A stretch of DNA of 64,000 nucleotides from Wurfbainia villosa (GCA_025175895.1 CM046006.1:70080288-70144287), one strand, 5' to 3'; shown: positions 12,217 to 24,716, numbered from the stretch's first letter. Numbers and translations: made by a program. The notes: a model not told the origin generated them from the letters alone.

Positions 12217-12230
12217 TTCTCCCCCACTTA
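12217..12230 (-). promoter_or_regulatory. Polypurine tract of the chromovirus
   Basis: TAAGTGGGGGAGAA on the minus strand directly abuts the 3' LTR. This is the expected plus-strand DNA primer of reverse transcription and fixes the element's orientation. Confidence 0.8.
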
Positions 12231-12299
12231 TAAAAAATTTGGTCCCCAAATTTTGTACTAACACGCAAAAATTTACTTCAAGCAAGTTTCCGAAAGGAC

Positions 12300-12948
12300 C
12301 ACATACCTTCCTCAAGTGACCAGATGAGACCATCGAGCTCGGATAGTATCTTCCAGCTCCCACATAGCCTCCTCATCGGTATGATGCTGTCATCCAACTT
12401 TTATGAGTCGGATGGTTTTCGTCCCACTACTGTCGCTCCTTGCGACCCAGGCTCCACCCTGGAACCACCTCGTAAGTTACATTAGACTGAGGTAGTATCG
12501 GAACCTCTTACAGAACATGATCAGATCGCGACACATATTTCCTCAGCATATAAACATGAAATACGTTATGGACACCCGCAAGGGTCGGAGGTAAAGCCAA
12601 CCGATAAGCTACACCTCCATAATCCACGACACAAGATCTGAATAGATCCTCCAACGTCTAAATGATACACTCAAACTGTTCATCTATCTGCGGGTGAAAC
12701 GTTGCACTAAGCCGAAGCTCTGTGCCCATAGTCTGGTGCAGACTCTGCCACAATCGCGAGGTAAATCGCGAATCTCTATCAGATAGGATACTCAAAAGTA
12801 CCCCATACAATCTGAAAATCTCTCGGCAGTACAACTCTTTCGGACGATCCAACAGATCCGACCCACAAATAGGCAGAAAATTAACTGATTCGGTTAGTCG
12901 ATCCATGATCACACAAATCGCATCATGTCTTTTACGGGTCCTAGGCAA
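12300..12948 (-). pseudogene. Integrase C-terminal part and chromodomain relic (Ty3/Gypsy)
   Basis: The frame 12948-12658 shows Ty3/Gypsy integrase core sequence: VIMDRLTESVNFLPI, REIFRLYGV, LSDRDSRFTSRLWQSL and FHPQ, that is the second catalytic Asp region and downstream. Further downstream, around 12420-12306, another stretch reads IRLIKVG then a stop, then HHTDEEAMWELEDTIRA, a chromodomain signature (the aromatic/acidic WELE block). Integrase would insert the cDNA, and the chromodomain would guide it to methylated histone marks. Frameshifts and stops separate the blocks. The same order is better preserved at 59517-60356. Confidence 0.75.
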
Positions 12949-15900
12949 TCCTGTAATGCAATCAATAGTGCTATGCTCCCACTTTCATTCCGGAATCGAA
13001 ATTTTCTAGAGCAATCCAGCGAGTTTCTGATGTTCAGCCTTCACCTACTGACATACTAAACATCGAGCAGCAAAATCTGCTGTAACTCTCTTTATACCAT
13101 TCCACCAGTATAAACATTTCAACTCTCGGTACATCTGAGTACCACCAAGGTATATAGCCCATCTCGGATGATGTGCTTTCTGTAGCAACTCTTCTTTAAA
13201 CACAGCAACTCCGGAACCCACTATCCTTATCAGAGATGGGAAATTATTTTCTCAAAAGAGAAATCCGTCAACCATCCAAGATACACTCCACACACGCTGT
13301 AAGAGCATGGAAGACTATAGTGACCAATCTCCCTTGTTGCAACTGTTCATGTTCCAGCAACTCTACAGTAGCTACCGAGTAGCTAGTTAAATTCAATGAG
13401 CACTTCTGCTCCATACATCCACAAATCTAGATAATAACTACTAAAGTCACATCATGCATATGACAGACTATCTCGTAGTTTCTTAACTGACGTAGGCATA
13501 AGATATGCCTCATTCAACTTCATCGGAATCGTTCCGATCCCTGAAACGATGCATCCGCGTACAACCTCCTTTTTATCCACTCCGGAAGGATTAACTAATA
13601 CTTGCGTAAAAGTTAACCGCCATCTAGGTCTCGTAACTGGTTTCACCAGCTTCTGACTAAATAATTTCCAACATTACCATTGTCAAACAAGTTCGTGGTA
13701 TACTAATGCTTAAAAGCATCCCATCCACATCTACAGTACTAACCAAACCATACAAGGAAAACCACCAACTACGGTGGTCGAGTGCGCAACTCCAACTACC
13801 ACAATCAACAGTGGCCAGGTTACGCAACTCCAACAACTACCAACTGATCCAATCGTATCCAGGATACACGATTCTCGAATCCAGTGGCGACTAAATCGTT
13901 AATTAGCCTAGCAACTTAATCAAAACTCATACAAATTCACACCAAGTATGAAATTGTCGTCTTTACACACCTGCATTCCCTTTACTCTACATTGATGATA
14001 TATCAATCATCACAATGACAATGATAATTGTATGACATCGTGTCACTACAATATCAATGCTCCAGTCGTAAACCAACCCTAGAGTATACACAAGTGTCTT
14101 TGGCTGATCTCAATAGATCATCTATCCACAACGAAGGATATTCTTCACAACAACTATTGTATTCCATCATCGATAATCGATGCATACTTTCAAAGGTCCA
14201 TCTCTCTTTCAACAAAGAGTTCCGGATCTTCTCAAGGAGGAATACTGAGATAGATAAATATCCCCTCCAACATCTCCTATAATCGTAACTCACGTTCTTC
14301 CAATTCTTTTTATAGTGTTTAACAACACTGATACCAACAAAAAATATCACTCGATATGTGATCTTCGATACCGGACTATTTTCCGCAATCATTTATATCG
14401 CCTACTCCACTTGCCTATGCAACGACAAGGCTAGGAGTTCATCCGAACTACATCTGAAGGCTCTCAGATTATACGCACATCCGAGAGACATATCGTTCCA
14501 TGCTTCCAACAATTTGACCATCCGTAAGGATATGTCTACAGCAAAAGTATGTCTATCAAAGTCTAAGGGTATCCCTTGACTTCTTAATTATTGATCCACA
14601 TCTCACCAGACGGTAGAGATACCACCGACCCACAAGTTGATGTAAAGGACCCTTCTAATCCAACTAAGAATGTTCTAGACGAAGATACCTGTAAACTACA
14701 AGTATCTCTCAATATATTAATCCAGAGGGTAAAAATAGAGTAATACCCTGAACGATCAAATATATGTTGATCCGATCCAAAAGGCTCCATGCAGGTCTCG
14801 GCCCTTCTCCGAAGAGAACCAGATCAGATCCAATAGTTCGAGACAAAGAGGTCACATTTCTGCAACGAATGCCGTGAGTATTTTTTTTTCCTAGACCATC
14901 TGATCTCATCACTCAATCCTACGAGCTGCAACTATAGAATACTGAATAAATACGACCATTGTCGTATACTCTCTCTGTACAAATCAAATCACATCTGGAG
15001 GTAACTGCTTGTTGTTGTCTGCTGAGTCTTCTACAATATCTTCTGCTGATGATGTTGCTTCTGTGCTGATCTCTGCTGAAGGGTAGTATCAAGGAACTTC
15101 GACCACGCGTGAGGTAGTAGGTTGCTGCTGATGAGATAACTCAATCTTCTATGTTGATCTCTGCTGTCGAGCTGATACATCATCCTCCCGGAACACCATT
15201 GGTAGTCTTCAACTGAGTCTTCAAAGTACACCTCCACTGTACTGGTTGCTCACAATAGCATCAGATGAATTATTCCAACAGGTATTCTGACTTCGTGTAT
15301 CTTCGTGATCTGCACTGCACACACACAATCCCTTCGAAGTCTTTGTTCTGATTTTGCTGATATCCTCGAGAATATCCTGATGATCTGCGGTTGGTCTTCT
15401 ATAATCAAAAGGTAGCTCAAGGCCTGTGACCCTGATATTGCTCTTTTTTTTTTCCAACATTCAGAGACTTCTAACTCTATTAAGTTGACCTGCAATATTT
15501 GCTTACCGGTCTCCAACTCTTAAACTCTTGTACGGAGTCATTTTTAAACTCCTGTCTTAATCCAACGTCTTCCGGTAGGATCTGGTAGCAAATTCCGGCA
15601 TCCTAATCCAACTATAAGCCAATAGCTCTGGGCGACTTAAATCATTCATTCATCTTCTTGAGCTATTAGGTGGTCGTAACTCCTGCACGTCTCACGACTC
15701 TGTACAGTACACTGTTACTAACCGAGCACCCTTTCTTGAAGCTCAAGAATTCCTTACAATGTGTCACTAAAAGTGACACGAGGAAATACACTCTTTCAAC
15801 ATCACTAAACCATGATCAAGTGATGTTTTATTTCCCGAAGATTATTTTCTGCATTTAACACCAAATATCGGCTTGATCCCGGTAATGGTATGCAACCAAT

Positions 15901-16572
15901 TCTTCTTTCTCGGTATAACATGAGTTAAGTACTTAAAAGTACTCTCAAAGTTATACAACTCAGTACGAACAACTCAGGGATAAATTCCCTATGAAACTCC
16001 ATAACCTAGCCTTCCGCTATCTGCATCACAATAGTCTAAGTACATTCATTACCCACTGTAATGATCCGACTAATCTGATTAGTGAAATCTCTAAGACTGT
16101 AGTCTCTCGATTTCCATAATAAATGTCTGTTTTCCGACTGTCGATCGGCTCTCAAAGGTAAATCATTTTCTCGACACAGGTTCAAGACTCACAGACTCAA
16201 TAGGTCATTCCCGTGGTCAACTCATATCACGGTTACAAATAATAACCAACACACTACAGGTTATTTTCTGGTAAAAGCATCTAAATGCATAACCAACATA
16301 ACCAGGAGTATAAACCCTAAAGGTCACTCCGGTTGATCGTCTCGGTGGACGACCCCTACTACAAGTCTGCACAGGTGTCATAACTATACTGTATACACCT
16401 ACTGATTAAGTTTAGATAAATATCTACTAAACCATAAGTTATCAGGAATTTTTACCTCGTGTTGCTTGGAGCTCAGGCCGCTGTCCATCTCATCTCAGAA
16501 AACCAAAACCGAATAAATCGACTCCCGAGAATCCAAGACACAACACAAAAATAACATTATATGGCATCGCAG
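12949..16572 (-). other. Decayed internal region of the chromovirus
   Basis: No intact gag, protease or RNase H frame is seen. Parts of 13200-14300 align by eye with 60390-61450 in the second chromovirus of this window, in the same order, which shows that both derive from a common pol region. The rest carries only short accidental frames. Confidence 0.6.
14100..14240 (-). pseudogene. Reverse transcriptase fragment (Ty3/Gypsy)
   Basis: The minus strand reads KVCIDYR at 14190-14170 and, in a neighbouring frame, EYPSLWIDDLL at about 14143-14111. These correspond to the RLCxDYRxLN and YPLPRIDDL blocks of gypsy RT. Two stops and a frameshift lie within 80 bp. The equivalent fragment in the other chromovirus is near 61351. 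Confidence 0.55.
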
Positions 16573-16592
16573 AACCTTGGGCTCTGATACCA
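16573..16592 (-). promoter_or_regulatory. Primer-binding site (initiator tRNA-Met) of the chromovirus
   Basis: TGGTATCAGAGCCCAAGGTT on the minus strand lies 7 bp from the inner end of the 5' LTR and complements the 3' end of plant initiator methionine tRNA. Confidence 0.85.
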
Positions 16593-16599
16593 CTAAAGT

Positions 16600-19500
16600 T
16601 GTCATGCCCCGAGAGCATACCGAGCCGAAAATCAAACGGACGGTACCTCCCCTATACGTGGCAACATTTCGGGTTAATACATGACCCGTAGGCCCACAAT
16701 AACAACAATATATATGTCTGAAAACAAAAACTACACAAGACACAGCGGAAACATACTACAACAATAGGATATCAATCCCACACATGCATACCGGTATGAC
16801 TAACACAACACAACAACACAGAACCTCGACAAAATCCGAATATACAATATGTACATCAAGAAAACTCCAAATACAATACACGGCGGACAGCAGGCCCAAA
16901 ATAAAACATGGGAGCCTCGTGAGATGAGATGACGTCGTACGGTGCTCAGTATCACGAAGTCTTCTACATTACAAGCGACGCGAAAACCCAGGGTCCGCGG
17001 GGGTGGTGAGTAAAACTCAGCAGGTAATAGAAAACATGTATATATGTAATATCACATGTATTTCGACAACATAATCTAGATGTACAACGGGTATATCAGC
17101 ATAGTATATAAATACAAGCATATACCGTCTAACTGAAATGAATAACATAAAATGCAGACGTACCTGAAGTCTGCTACGCTACTCTGATCCAACCTGAACA
17201 TATATCAAACATATATATAACAGGAAGAGTAATACCAACACATAATCTACTCATGTTACAGGCCAAGGTATCTATGGTCTATCCAACCCATACCAATATC
17301 CGACACATTGTATAACATATGCAAGAAACATGCATGAATATGATGTCCACCCAAATGCAGCAAGCATAGTACAAACAAATGCAATATCACAATAATCATA
17401 TATATATAGACTGTATCCATATATATATATTAATCTCAACCATCGATATATATATATACATACATATATGTATCTATATATGGTAATATGCAAAGTGCCA
17501 TCAGATACGGCAATGCGGCATGCATGGTCATGTCGGCTCACCCTAAAGCTACCACGACCCCAGTGTGGCCTCGGTGGCTCGAGCATGACAACTGTCCCAA
17601 CTCAACACCAACCACTACTCTCGAGTGGCCGAGTGGGCAGTATGATCGAGTAGCATATAAGCGTAAAGAGGAAGCTACACGATGGGGGTCCCTGCTGTTG
17701 GTCACTCCGACAGTCACTACCCATGAGTGGTCGAGTACCACACACGCAGGACTACGTCACGCAAATCTAACTACCACTGTCTATAGTGGTAAAGTGCGGC
17801 ACCTCAATGCTCTGCCCTCACATGGGTGACTCCTCCTATGAGTAACCGTGGAGGCAGGATGACTGGCGACCCTCTCAACCACAAGGGAGACCTCGTCGCC
17901 AGCGTGCATGTAAATGCATGAATGCAATGTCTCACATACAGACATCCACCATAGACTCTCTATCCTGTAGAGAGTCATACCAATCCACTCGACGCACTCT
18001 CTATCCTGTAGAGAGTCGTACTCAACTGATCATAATACTCTCTATCCTGTAGAGAGTCATACCAATCTACTCGATGCACTCTCTCGTACTCATCTGATTA
18101 TAACAAGCTAGGACCACCGGTCCGTAGCGATACCCTAAGTATCATTCCTCTGATCATTTACACAACACATGTTCGATGGTAACATACAACCTAAGGGTAC
18201 TAGAACTAACCCTAGGTTAAAAACATTATTTACCTACGGATGACCTTTTTGCCCAATATACAATCAGGTTGTCATCCGGACTTTACCATTTGCACTTAAC
18301 TTAAACAAATTCTAAGTTACTTGCATCACCTATATGTATAACTCCTAATCATGGTAAAATAAACATGATGTCAACAATGGAGTTAATAGCCAACGGTAAA
18401 AGATCAAGCATACGATAAAAAGAGCAGGGTCAAGATAATATGAACACCTAACATGCTCATATCTATGACTAAATCTGAATGAAATACAACTACGGACGGT
18501 AGGAAATTACCCACTGCTATGTAAATGTAATCGCTCTTCTCGTCCAAAAGACTATTCCCAATCAAGGTCCTGCAGTTACAAAACATAAAGAGTAATTAAA
18601 TGCTAGCATAACCCTAATGCTAGAATAATTCTCTAAATCACATCCTAACCCTTGCTTAGTCAATTTAATCATGTAATAATGTACTCATCTACACTTCATT
18701 TACTAATCATATTTGATCCATGATTACTTCACAAGCAATACTGACATATCATATCGAATCAAATATAAAAAGCAGAGAATCTAATCCAATCTTAATCCCC
18801 AATTAATTAATCAAATCTCACAGTGGCATAATCTCATTCCATTTATTAATACCCAACCATTCTCTATTCTTACTCAAATTAAATTCACCGTATATTTCAT
18901 GAATCAACTCTAGCATCAACAATAAAGGTAACACATCCTACATCATAACGTACCAAATCAAAGCTTACCTTCCCTTATCCGATTTGTAGATTTGCCTTAG
19001 CCCACCGTAAGCTATGATGATACGAGAATCAACACCCTTGTAGAATCTGCTCCCCTTGAACCCTAGCTGGACTCCTGAAACACCAAAGTTCTAGATCAGC
19101 ATACTCATTGTAGGTCAACAATGAAGCTAAATAGAAATTGAAAAGAACCGATCAATTACCAGGAATTGAGAAAGAACAGAACCACTTAAGCTTCGATCAC
19201 CTAGCTCGAATCCCTCCTCCCACAGCTGATCACCCAAAAAAAAAATCCAATCGGCTGGAATCTGGGCTAAGACAGAGGATAACCAGTAACATCAACAAAC
19301 AACCTAACAATGCCTAAAATCAAAGCTGTAACTATAGCTTACCTTCTCGTCTCCCTCCAATCGAACACCAATCGCTATCGAATTTGACCCTTGAATCCAC
19401 AGAGCTACTACTAGCAATCGGAGGTATGGCAGATGGAGAAAATCATCGATAGAGGGAGAGCGGTGAAGCGTAGCTATGGTAGAAGAAATGGCTCAACCAC

Positions 19501-20172
19501 AACCACAACCAAATGTCACGAGGCGAGCCAAGCTCGCGTCGCTCAACTCAAACACGAAATCGGAAGGTTGAAGATGCCATCGTCGTTAATTACGCCGATG
19601 ATAGCTGTGATTCTCCTCTCGACTCAAATCTCTCGTGAGATGCCGCTGATGGTCGGAGGTGCTTGCTACCGCCAAGATCGAGAGGAATAAGGTACAACCC
19701 ATGAGATCAGCCGAGAATCGCAGCGAGCGAGGAGAACTCGAGAGGAGACTGCGGCAGTGGTGTGTGCGACGAGCGGATCGAAGAGGCGACAACGAGCTCG
19801 GGCGGAGATCAGGTGGAGATGGGGCGAGCTCGAGCGTCGGCGGCGCGCGCGCGGAGAAGAACAGGCTGAGGAAGAAGACGCGATCGCCTCTGGTCGCTTC
19901 GGAGAGGAGGGAAGGCGTTCGGGAAGAAATCGATCAGGCGAGCATAAAAGAAACCGACGAAACGAAGAAACGCCCGTGGAAAGCGACGATCGGGTTATTT
20001 TAGTTGGTCTAGCTAGCCCAAGTCTAACCCAATCATCTATTTAAGCCTTCATCTTCCTCCGATTCAGTCATATGAACTCAATTAAATTCCAGAAAATTTC
20101 TAAAAACTTCTGAAAAATTCCACAAGATATTTTATCAATTACCGAGGAAATTTTTTTTTTCGGTATTTTACA
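16600..20172 (-). repeat. 5' LTR of the chromovirus
   Basis: 3,573 bp, paired with 8593-12216. Most of the sequence is identical by eye. The differences are concentrated in small deletions and substitutions at CG- or homopolymer-containing spots (for example near 16930-17000, 18490-18540 and 19360-19440). It carries the same 41-bp repeat and GC-rich block as the other LTR. Confidence 0.9.
17955..18091. repeat. 41-bp tandem repeat with hairpin core (LTR copy 2)
   Basis: The 21-bp core starts at 17955, 17996 and 18037, again 41 bp apart, with a truncated copy at 18078. The copy number and the order of linker types are the same as at 9930-10066. Confidence 0.9.
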
Positions 20173-20606
20173 GTCTTAAATCTTCAAAATGTAATGGAGT
20201 CTTTCAGAATTATGGATATATGTAAATTAATTAAAAAGTTTTATGGCCAAGATTTTACAAGAAATGTAAAAGAATTGGAGATGCAATTAAAATATTACGA
20301 GTATAATGTAGTCAAAGGGTTTGACTACAAAAATCTTTCAATAATTTCAAAGTTATGTCAATGGTTGGTGAAGAGTAACAAGTATATTACATACAATCTA
20401 ATTTTTAGATTGATCATTCTTGTGCTTACTCTTCTGATTATTGTTGTTACTATAGAATGATCATTTTTTACGATGAATATCATGAAACAAGGTTTTGAAG
20501 TAAAATAGACGATGTTTTTCTCTCAGATGTATTAATAGTATATATTGAGAGAGAAATTGCTAGAAATATAAACATAGAAGACTTTGAAAATTTAATAGAA
20601 CATTAA
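20173..20606 (+). pseudogene. hAT transposase, C-terminal part (continuation of 6735-8592)
   Basis: Immediately after the chromovirus the frame resumes with QNVMESFRIMDICKLIKKFY and NLSIISKLCQWLVKSN, then LIFRLIILVLTL, which matches the end of the hAT transposase up to the dimerisation region. After a stop at 20458-20460 a shifted stretch still reads DVFLSDVLIVYIEREIA and ends at a TAA at 20604-20606, as expected for the C-terminus. This domain mediates transposase dimerisation. About 200 bp downstream CTTGGATCCATCCTGAG (20810-20826) resembles hAT terminal sequences of this family and may be near the right end of the element. Confidence 0.8.
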
Positions 20607-20825
20607 TTTCTTTTTAGTTAGAAAATTATATTTGATACTTAATTGAATATATCTTTTAAGAATTTTTTATTTTTATTTTTTATAATATACTAATATTAAT
20701 TTTGTGTATTTGATTTATTATTTTAATTATTGTTTTTTTGTTATCAAAATTTTTATACAATATATATAATAATTATTTTCGTCGCTTGTATATTCTCCAA
20801 ATTTAAAATCTTGGATCCATCCTGA
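20607..20825. other. AT-rich 3' flank of the hAT pseudogene
   Basis: No gene. It is probably the 3' untranslated and terminal part of the hAT element. Confidence 0.4.
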
Positions 20826-20906
20826 GAGAAGAAGCATAAGATTTTATCAACCACTTAGATACATTAAAAGCTCGAGAAATCACCAGTGCTACAGAGAAGA
20901 AGTTTA
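20826..20906 (+). repeat. Third copy of the 2283-2570 repeat unit, inverted
   Basis: GAGAAGAAGCATAAGATTTTATCAACCAC...TTAAAAGCTCGAGAAATCACC is the reverse complement of the unit at 2283-2350 with few changes. Copia C2 is inserted directly after its last bases (GTTTA). Confidence 0.5.
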
Positions 20907-21900
20907 TGTTAGTTGTATATGAGAGATGTCCTAAGGCAAATCGCCTTATAGTTATACTATTTATTTGATAAATGAAGATTCACTATTTGAGTATACATAT
21001 TTTTATGTATTTGATTGGATCTTAAACTCATTTACTGAATGTCCACAATACGATTCACAGTATGAGAGAATTTGTGATTGGATCACAACTAATGAGTATC
21101 TCTACATGTGTAATTATGATGTATTGGAATTATCCCTAGTCGACGAATTGATGTATTTGGACACCATCAATTCTGTTGATACTAGTAGGAGTTATACTAT
21201 TTGGTTTATCCAAGCAACTGTTTTTCACTGGTTGGAGACATTGGGATGTCTGGAGTTAACCGTGGATGCTAGTTATGGTAACTAGTTCATTGGAGTAACT
21301 AGTTGTAAGACTTCATATGGTTATCTACATATATGAATATGTCAATGAAATTCTTACTGTAACTTAAGTGTGATGTTCTTTCGACTTGCAGTATTCAAGT
21401 CATCTTGGTCATGTAGACTTATGCTTTGACATCTTAAGTAAACATCTCCGATGAGATATGGACTCGGGATGATTAGGTATAAGTTGAAGTGGCCGAAAGT
21501 GTTTGAATAGCCTACAGAAGATTCACCACTCCTTGCGAGGATATGTATACTCTATGACATCTCATTGGATTGTTACAAAAGTTTTTTGCCAAAACATTAC
21601 ATGTTTAAAGTATGATACTCTTGGAAACATGTGCAGTAACTAGAATCCGTAGGACGAGGAAGTAATACTTAGGCTAGGTATGACGTGGTCAGCCTAGTGG
21701 GGACTGACACATAGACTATGTCTTGAATCAAGTGGATATAAGATGAGCGAAGGGAACGGGGCACGATACACTGTAGTTGTTGAAGGGTTTTAGAAGCATT
21801 ATGGGATCAATAATTGATTTTTTGATTAATTGGGGATCATGATGTACTACTAGGTGTCACTCATGATCGTTCTATAATTAATGGTTATTTATAGACAACC
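20907..21900 (+). repeat. 5' LTR of C2, first part
   Basis: The upstream 994 bp of the left LTR. It aligns with 45582-46575. It is cut by S1 at CAACC. The uninterrupted right LTR has GACAACCAACATAAATC at this point, showing the empty site. Confidence 0.9.
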
Positions 21901-22049
21901 TGTTGGATCGAAGCGGATCGCTAGAGGGGGGGGGGTGAATAGCGATAAACCTTTTTTTTTAATTCGTTCGTTAAAACTCGAGTAGACAGTTAATTGCAAC
22001 GGAAAGATAAAATATAAATAAATGAGACAAATATTTTTTTACTTGGTTC

Positions 22050-22143
22050 GTAGCCTTCGGCTACTACTCCAAGACCCTAGTGATCCTTGATCACGCACGG
22101 AGGGCAATTCACTAAAAACACTCCTCCTCGTTGGAGGTAGGAG
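22050..22143. other. Three consecutive stem-loops in the Sirevirus LTR (S1 copy)
   Basis: GTAGCC-TTC-GGCTAC (22050-22064), GTGATC-CTT-GATCAC (22080-22094) and CTCCTCC-TCGTT-GGAGGTAGGAG (22121-22143). They recur at 29698-29712, 29728-29742 and 29769-29791 in the other LTR. The corresponding stems in S2 have changed bases on both arms. Confidence 0.6.
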
Positions 22144-22528
22144 TTTGACGATTACAAAAAAAACTTCGAAAGAAAAGATAGAGAGACAAACCCTCTCTTC
22201 TATTAATGTAAAGTGCAACGATAGAAAATCTCGATTAATAAAAGGAATTGCAATATTTAAAGAGACGACAAAATAAGAATATCAACAACTAAAAGAGTAG
22301 AAAGCAAACTAGGGTTGTTGACAGCACTTCGTCGTAGAGTCGTCGAAAAATCGCAGAGTTGTGGAGGTTTGTGAGCACTTAGAGATGATGAAAAACCCTA
22401 GGAGAAGCCCTCCTTTTATAGCCTTTAAGCCCCTCATCGAATGGGTCTTCAACCAATAGGAATTGGGCACAAAACTCCTTGAAAAATGGTGATAAAGCTT
22501 GAATCCTCGAGGCTGATTTTTGACCATC

Positions 22529-22592
22529 GGTTGAACTGGCCGGTTAAACTGGCTCGGTTGAACTGGCCCGGTTGAACTGGTTGGTTGAACTG
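22529..22592. repeat. GGTTGAACTGG minisatellite in the S1 3' LTR
   Basis: About five imperfect units of GGTTGAACTGGCC-type sequence. The 5' LTR has only about three (30176-30212), which accounts for most of the 31-bp length difference between the LTRs. Confidence 0.75.
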
Positions 22593-23012
22593 ATGGCCAG
22601 GATTTTTGACTACAATAAAGAGTTAGCTCAAAATATAAGTGAATTCGACGGCCACTTGCCATCCGATCTCAACATAGACTTTCCATGGGAAGTCTTGGGT
22701 CGGATCGTCGCCTAAGGACGTCCCCGTACAAATGACACGACCTCACTTCACTTTACTCACTCGAGCTTACCTCGATACTTACTATGTCGCTTTTGCTTCC
22801 GGCCTTCCACTTGATTCCTTCGGCTCCCTCCGAAGTCACTCAAGTGTCGCCCGACCACCGCAGCTTCCTTCGGGTGTCGCTAGCCTTCAGCTCCAGCTAT
22901 AGCAATTTTCTGTACACTCAATTCAGCTCGTGAGATAACGACATGAGCTTAACTTTGTATCGTTTGCTATAATCAAAACTCAGGTTCGACTTAGGTGCCT
23001 ACTGCACCAACA

Positions 23013-23485
23013 ATCTCCCCCTTTTTGATTTATGGCAAACCTACATACAAAGTTAAGAAAAATAAATTAAGTGCATTAAGCAAAATGAGCAAGAGATATG
23101 CATGAATGAGCAGGAGTATAAAAAAGCATGAATGAGAAGGAGTATATAAAAACTTTTTTTTCAAGTGCTCCCCCTTGAGGAATCCTACCCCTTGACCGAG
23201 GGTGAGTACTTGAGAAAGAGTTTTAACTCTCCCCCTTGATGTTTGCTACTAAACAAAAGAATTAAGTAACCGCAGTTACTTAATATTGGCCATAGTGTTT
23301 AAAATAAGTTTTAAGTTAAGAAATCAAAAAATTGATTCTTAACCTTGGCCTTTACTTCCGTTTTGTTAACAAGTTAACTTAAAGTTAAGTAAACCTTTCC
23401 GTTTTGTTAACACGAACAAGTTAACTGAGCCTTGGCCATAAAAAAAAAATTGTCCCTTAACTTTGGCCTTTTTCTCCCCCTTTTG
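23013..23485 (-). promoter_or_regulatory. Polypurine tract and upstream purine-tract duplicates of S1
   Basis: AAAAAGGGGGAGAT on the minus strand abuts the 3' LTR. Further GGGGGAG tracts occur near 23168-23176, 23230-23237 and 23474-23482. Multiple polypurine tracts before the 3' LTR are a known hallmark of Sireviruses. Confidence 0.7.
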
Positions 23486-23887
23486 TCATATATCGAAAAG
23501 AGTGGAATAAAAAATAAGTATTAATTTGAAAATGTTCCACATTATTTTGAAAATAATATACTGAAAATAAGTTCATCTATAAAATGTTCGACTCATATTT
23601 GGCTTGATTGATATGAAAGATCAACCAGTCCTAGTCAGAGTCGGTTAGTATGTATGATTATACTCTGTGGTTCATGGCGATGCACTAGCTCTACATCTGG
23701 AACCAGGAGTAAGGTCCTAACATCTCATGCCCATCTACGTGGCTAAGTACACAAACACATTAGTCCTATGTGTTGTGAGATGTATTGGCTCCTTAAATCT
23801 ATAGGTGCATGATATCTAAGGTATGTCCTATGCTAGTTCCATAAAAAATAAAAATTAAGAAATAGTAGCAATATAATTTGCAAAGTC

Positions 23888-24478
23888 CTATTCTACTACG
23901 CACATGCCCAATTTTCGTCTTAATAGACTAAATTCGGCTTCGAGTAGGGGTTTAGTAAATAGGTCTGCTAAGTTAGACTTCGATTCGACGTATTCGAGTT
24001 GTATGACTCTGTTTGCCACATGTTCTCGAATGAAATGGTGTTTGACCTCTATATGTTTGGTCCTAGAGTGACATATCGGATTCTTAGTAAGATTAATTGA
24101 ACTAATGTTATCTACGTGGAGTTTCGTGTTCGTAAAGTCTAACTTAAAGTCGCGGAGAGTGTGCTTCATCCAAAGAAGCTGAGTGACACACTCACCCATC
24201 GCGATGTATTCGGCTTCGGTGGTAGATAAGGCAACACAGTGTTGCTTCCTACTGCACCAACTCACTACTAGACTTGGTAGAAGTTGACAACAACCACTCG
24301 TACTCTTTCTATCGAGCTTACTACCGGCATAGTCCGAATCGGAGTAGCCGGTTAGTTCGAACTCGGTAGATCTAGGGTACCAAATACCAACATTAAGTGT
24401 ACCCTTTAGATATCTAAGGATACACTTGACTAGAGTTAGGTGAGACTCCTTGGCACAGGTTTGGAACCTTGCGCACAT
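23888..24478 (-). pseudogene. S1 RNase H domain (Copia pol C-terminus)
   Basis: 196 codons ending at a stop. Visible are LKGTLNVGIWYP, GYSDSDYAGS (first catalytic Asp region), KSTSGCCQLL, CVALSTTEAEYIAMGEC (catalytic Glu), LHVDNISSINLTKNP and HSRTKHIEVKHHFIREHV, ending with DLFTKPL. This domain removes the RNA template during reverse transcription. It is separated from RT (24717-25361) by stops and a frameshift between about 24480 and 24720. About 875 bp without a coding frame lie between its stop and the 3' LTR. Confidence 0.85.
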
Positions 24479-24716
24479 ACTTACTGCAAATAGGATATCA
24501 GGTCGGCTTGTAGTTAAGTAAAGGAGACTCCCTATTATGCTCCTATAGTATTTTAAATCAATTGTTTCCGATTAAATCTTCTTCTATATTAACATTAGTT
24601 GCCATTGAGGTATTAATAATTTTAGCGTCTTGCATTCCAAAGCGTTTAATTAATTCCCTAGTATATTTGCATTGATGTAGGTATATTCCATCCTTAGTTT
24701 GTTTAATTTGTAGACC

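Larger units (their letters stand above)
8593..20172 (-). mobile_element. Complete chromovirus-type Ty3/Gypsy retrotransposon inserted in the hAT pseudogene
   Basis: Two long direct repeats start TGTCAYGCCCCGAGAGCATACC and end GGTATTTTACA (8593-12216 and 16600-20172). They are flanked by a perfect 5-bp target duplication GTCTT (8588-8592 and 20173-20177). A tRNA-Met primer site next to the right repeat and a purine tract next to the left repeat show that the element is transcribed on the minus strand. Only about 4.4 kb lies between the LTRs. It holds an integrase-chromodomain relic and a shred of RT but no visible gag, so the copy is degenerate and not autonomous. LTRs of more than 3 kb plus a chromodomain suggest the Tekay/Del lineage. 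Confidence 0.9.
21901..23012 (-). repeat. 3' LTR of S1
   Basis: TG...CA bounded, 1,112 bp. It contains the conserved stem-loops at 22050-22064, 22080-22094 and 22121-22143, and a GGTTGAACTGG minisatellite at 22529-22592 that is longer than in the other LTR. The purine tract lies directly beyond its inner end. Confidence 0.92.
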
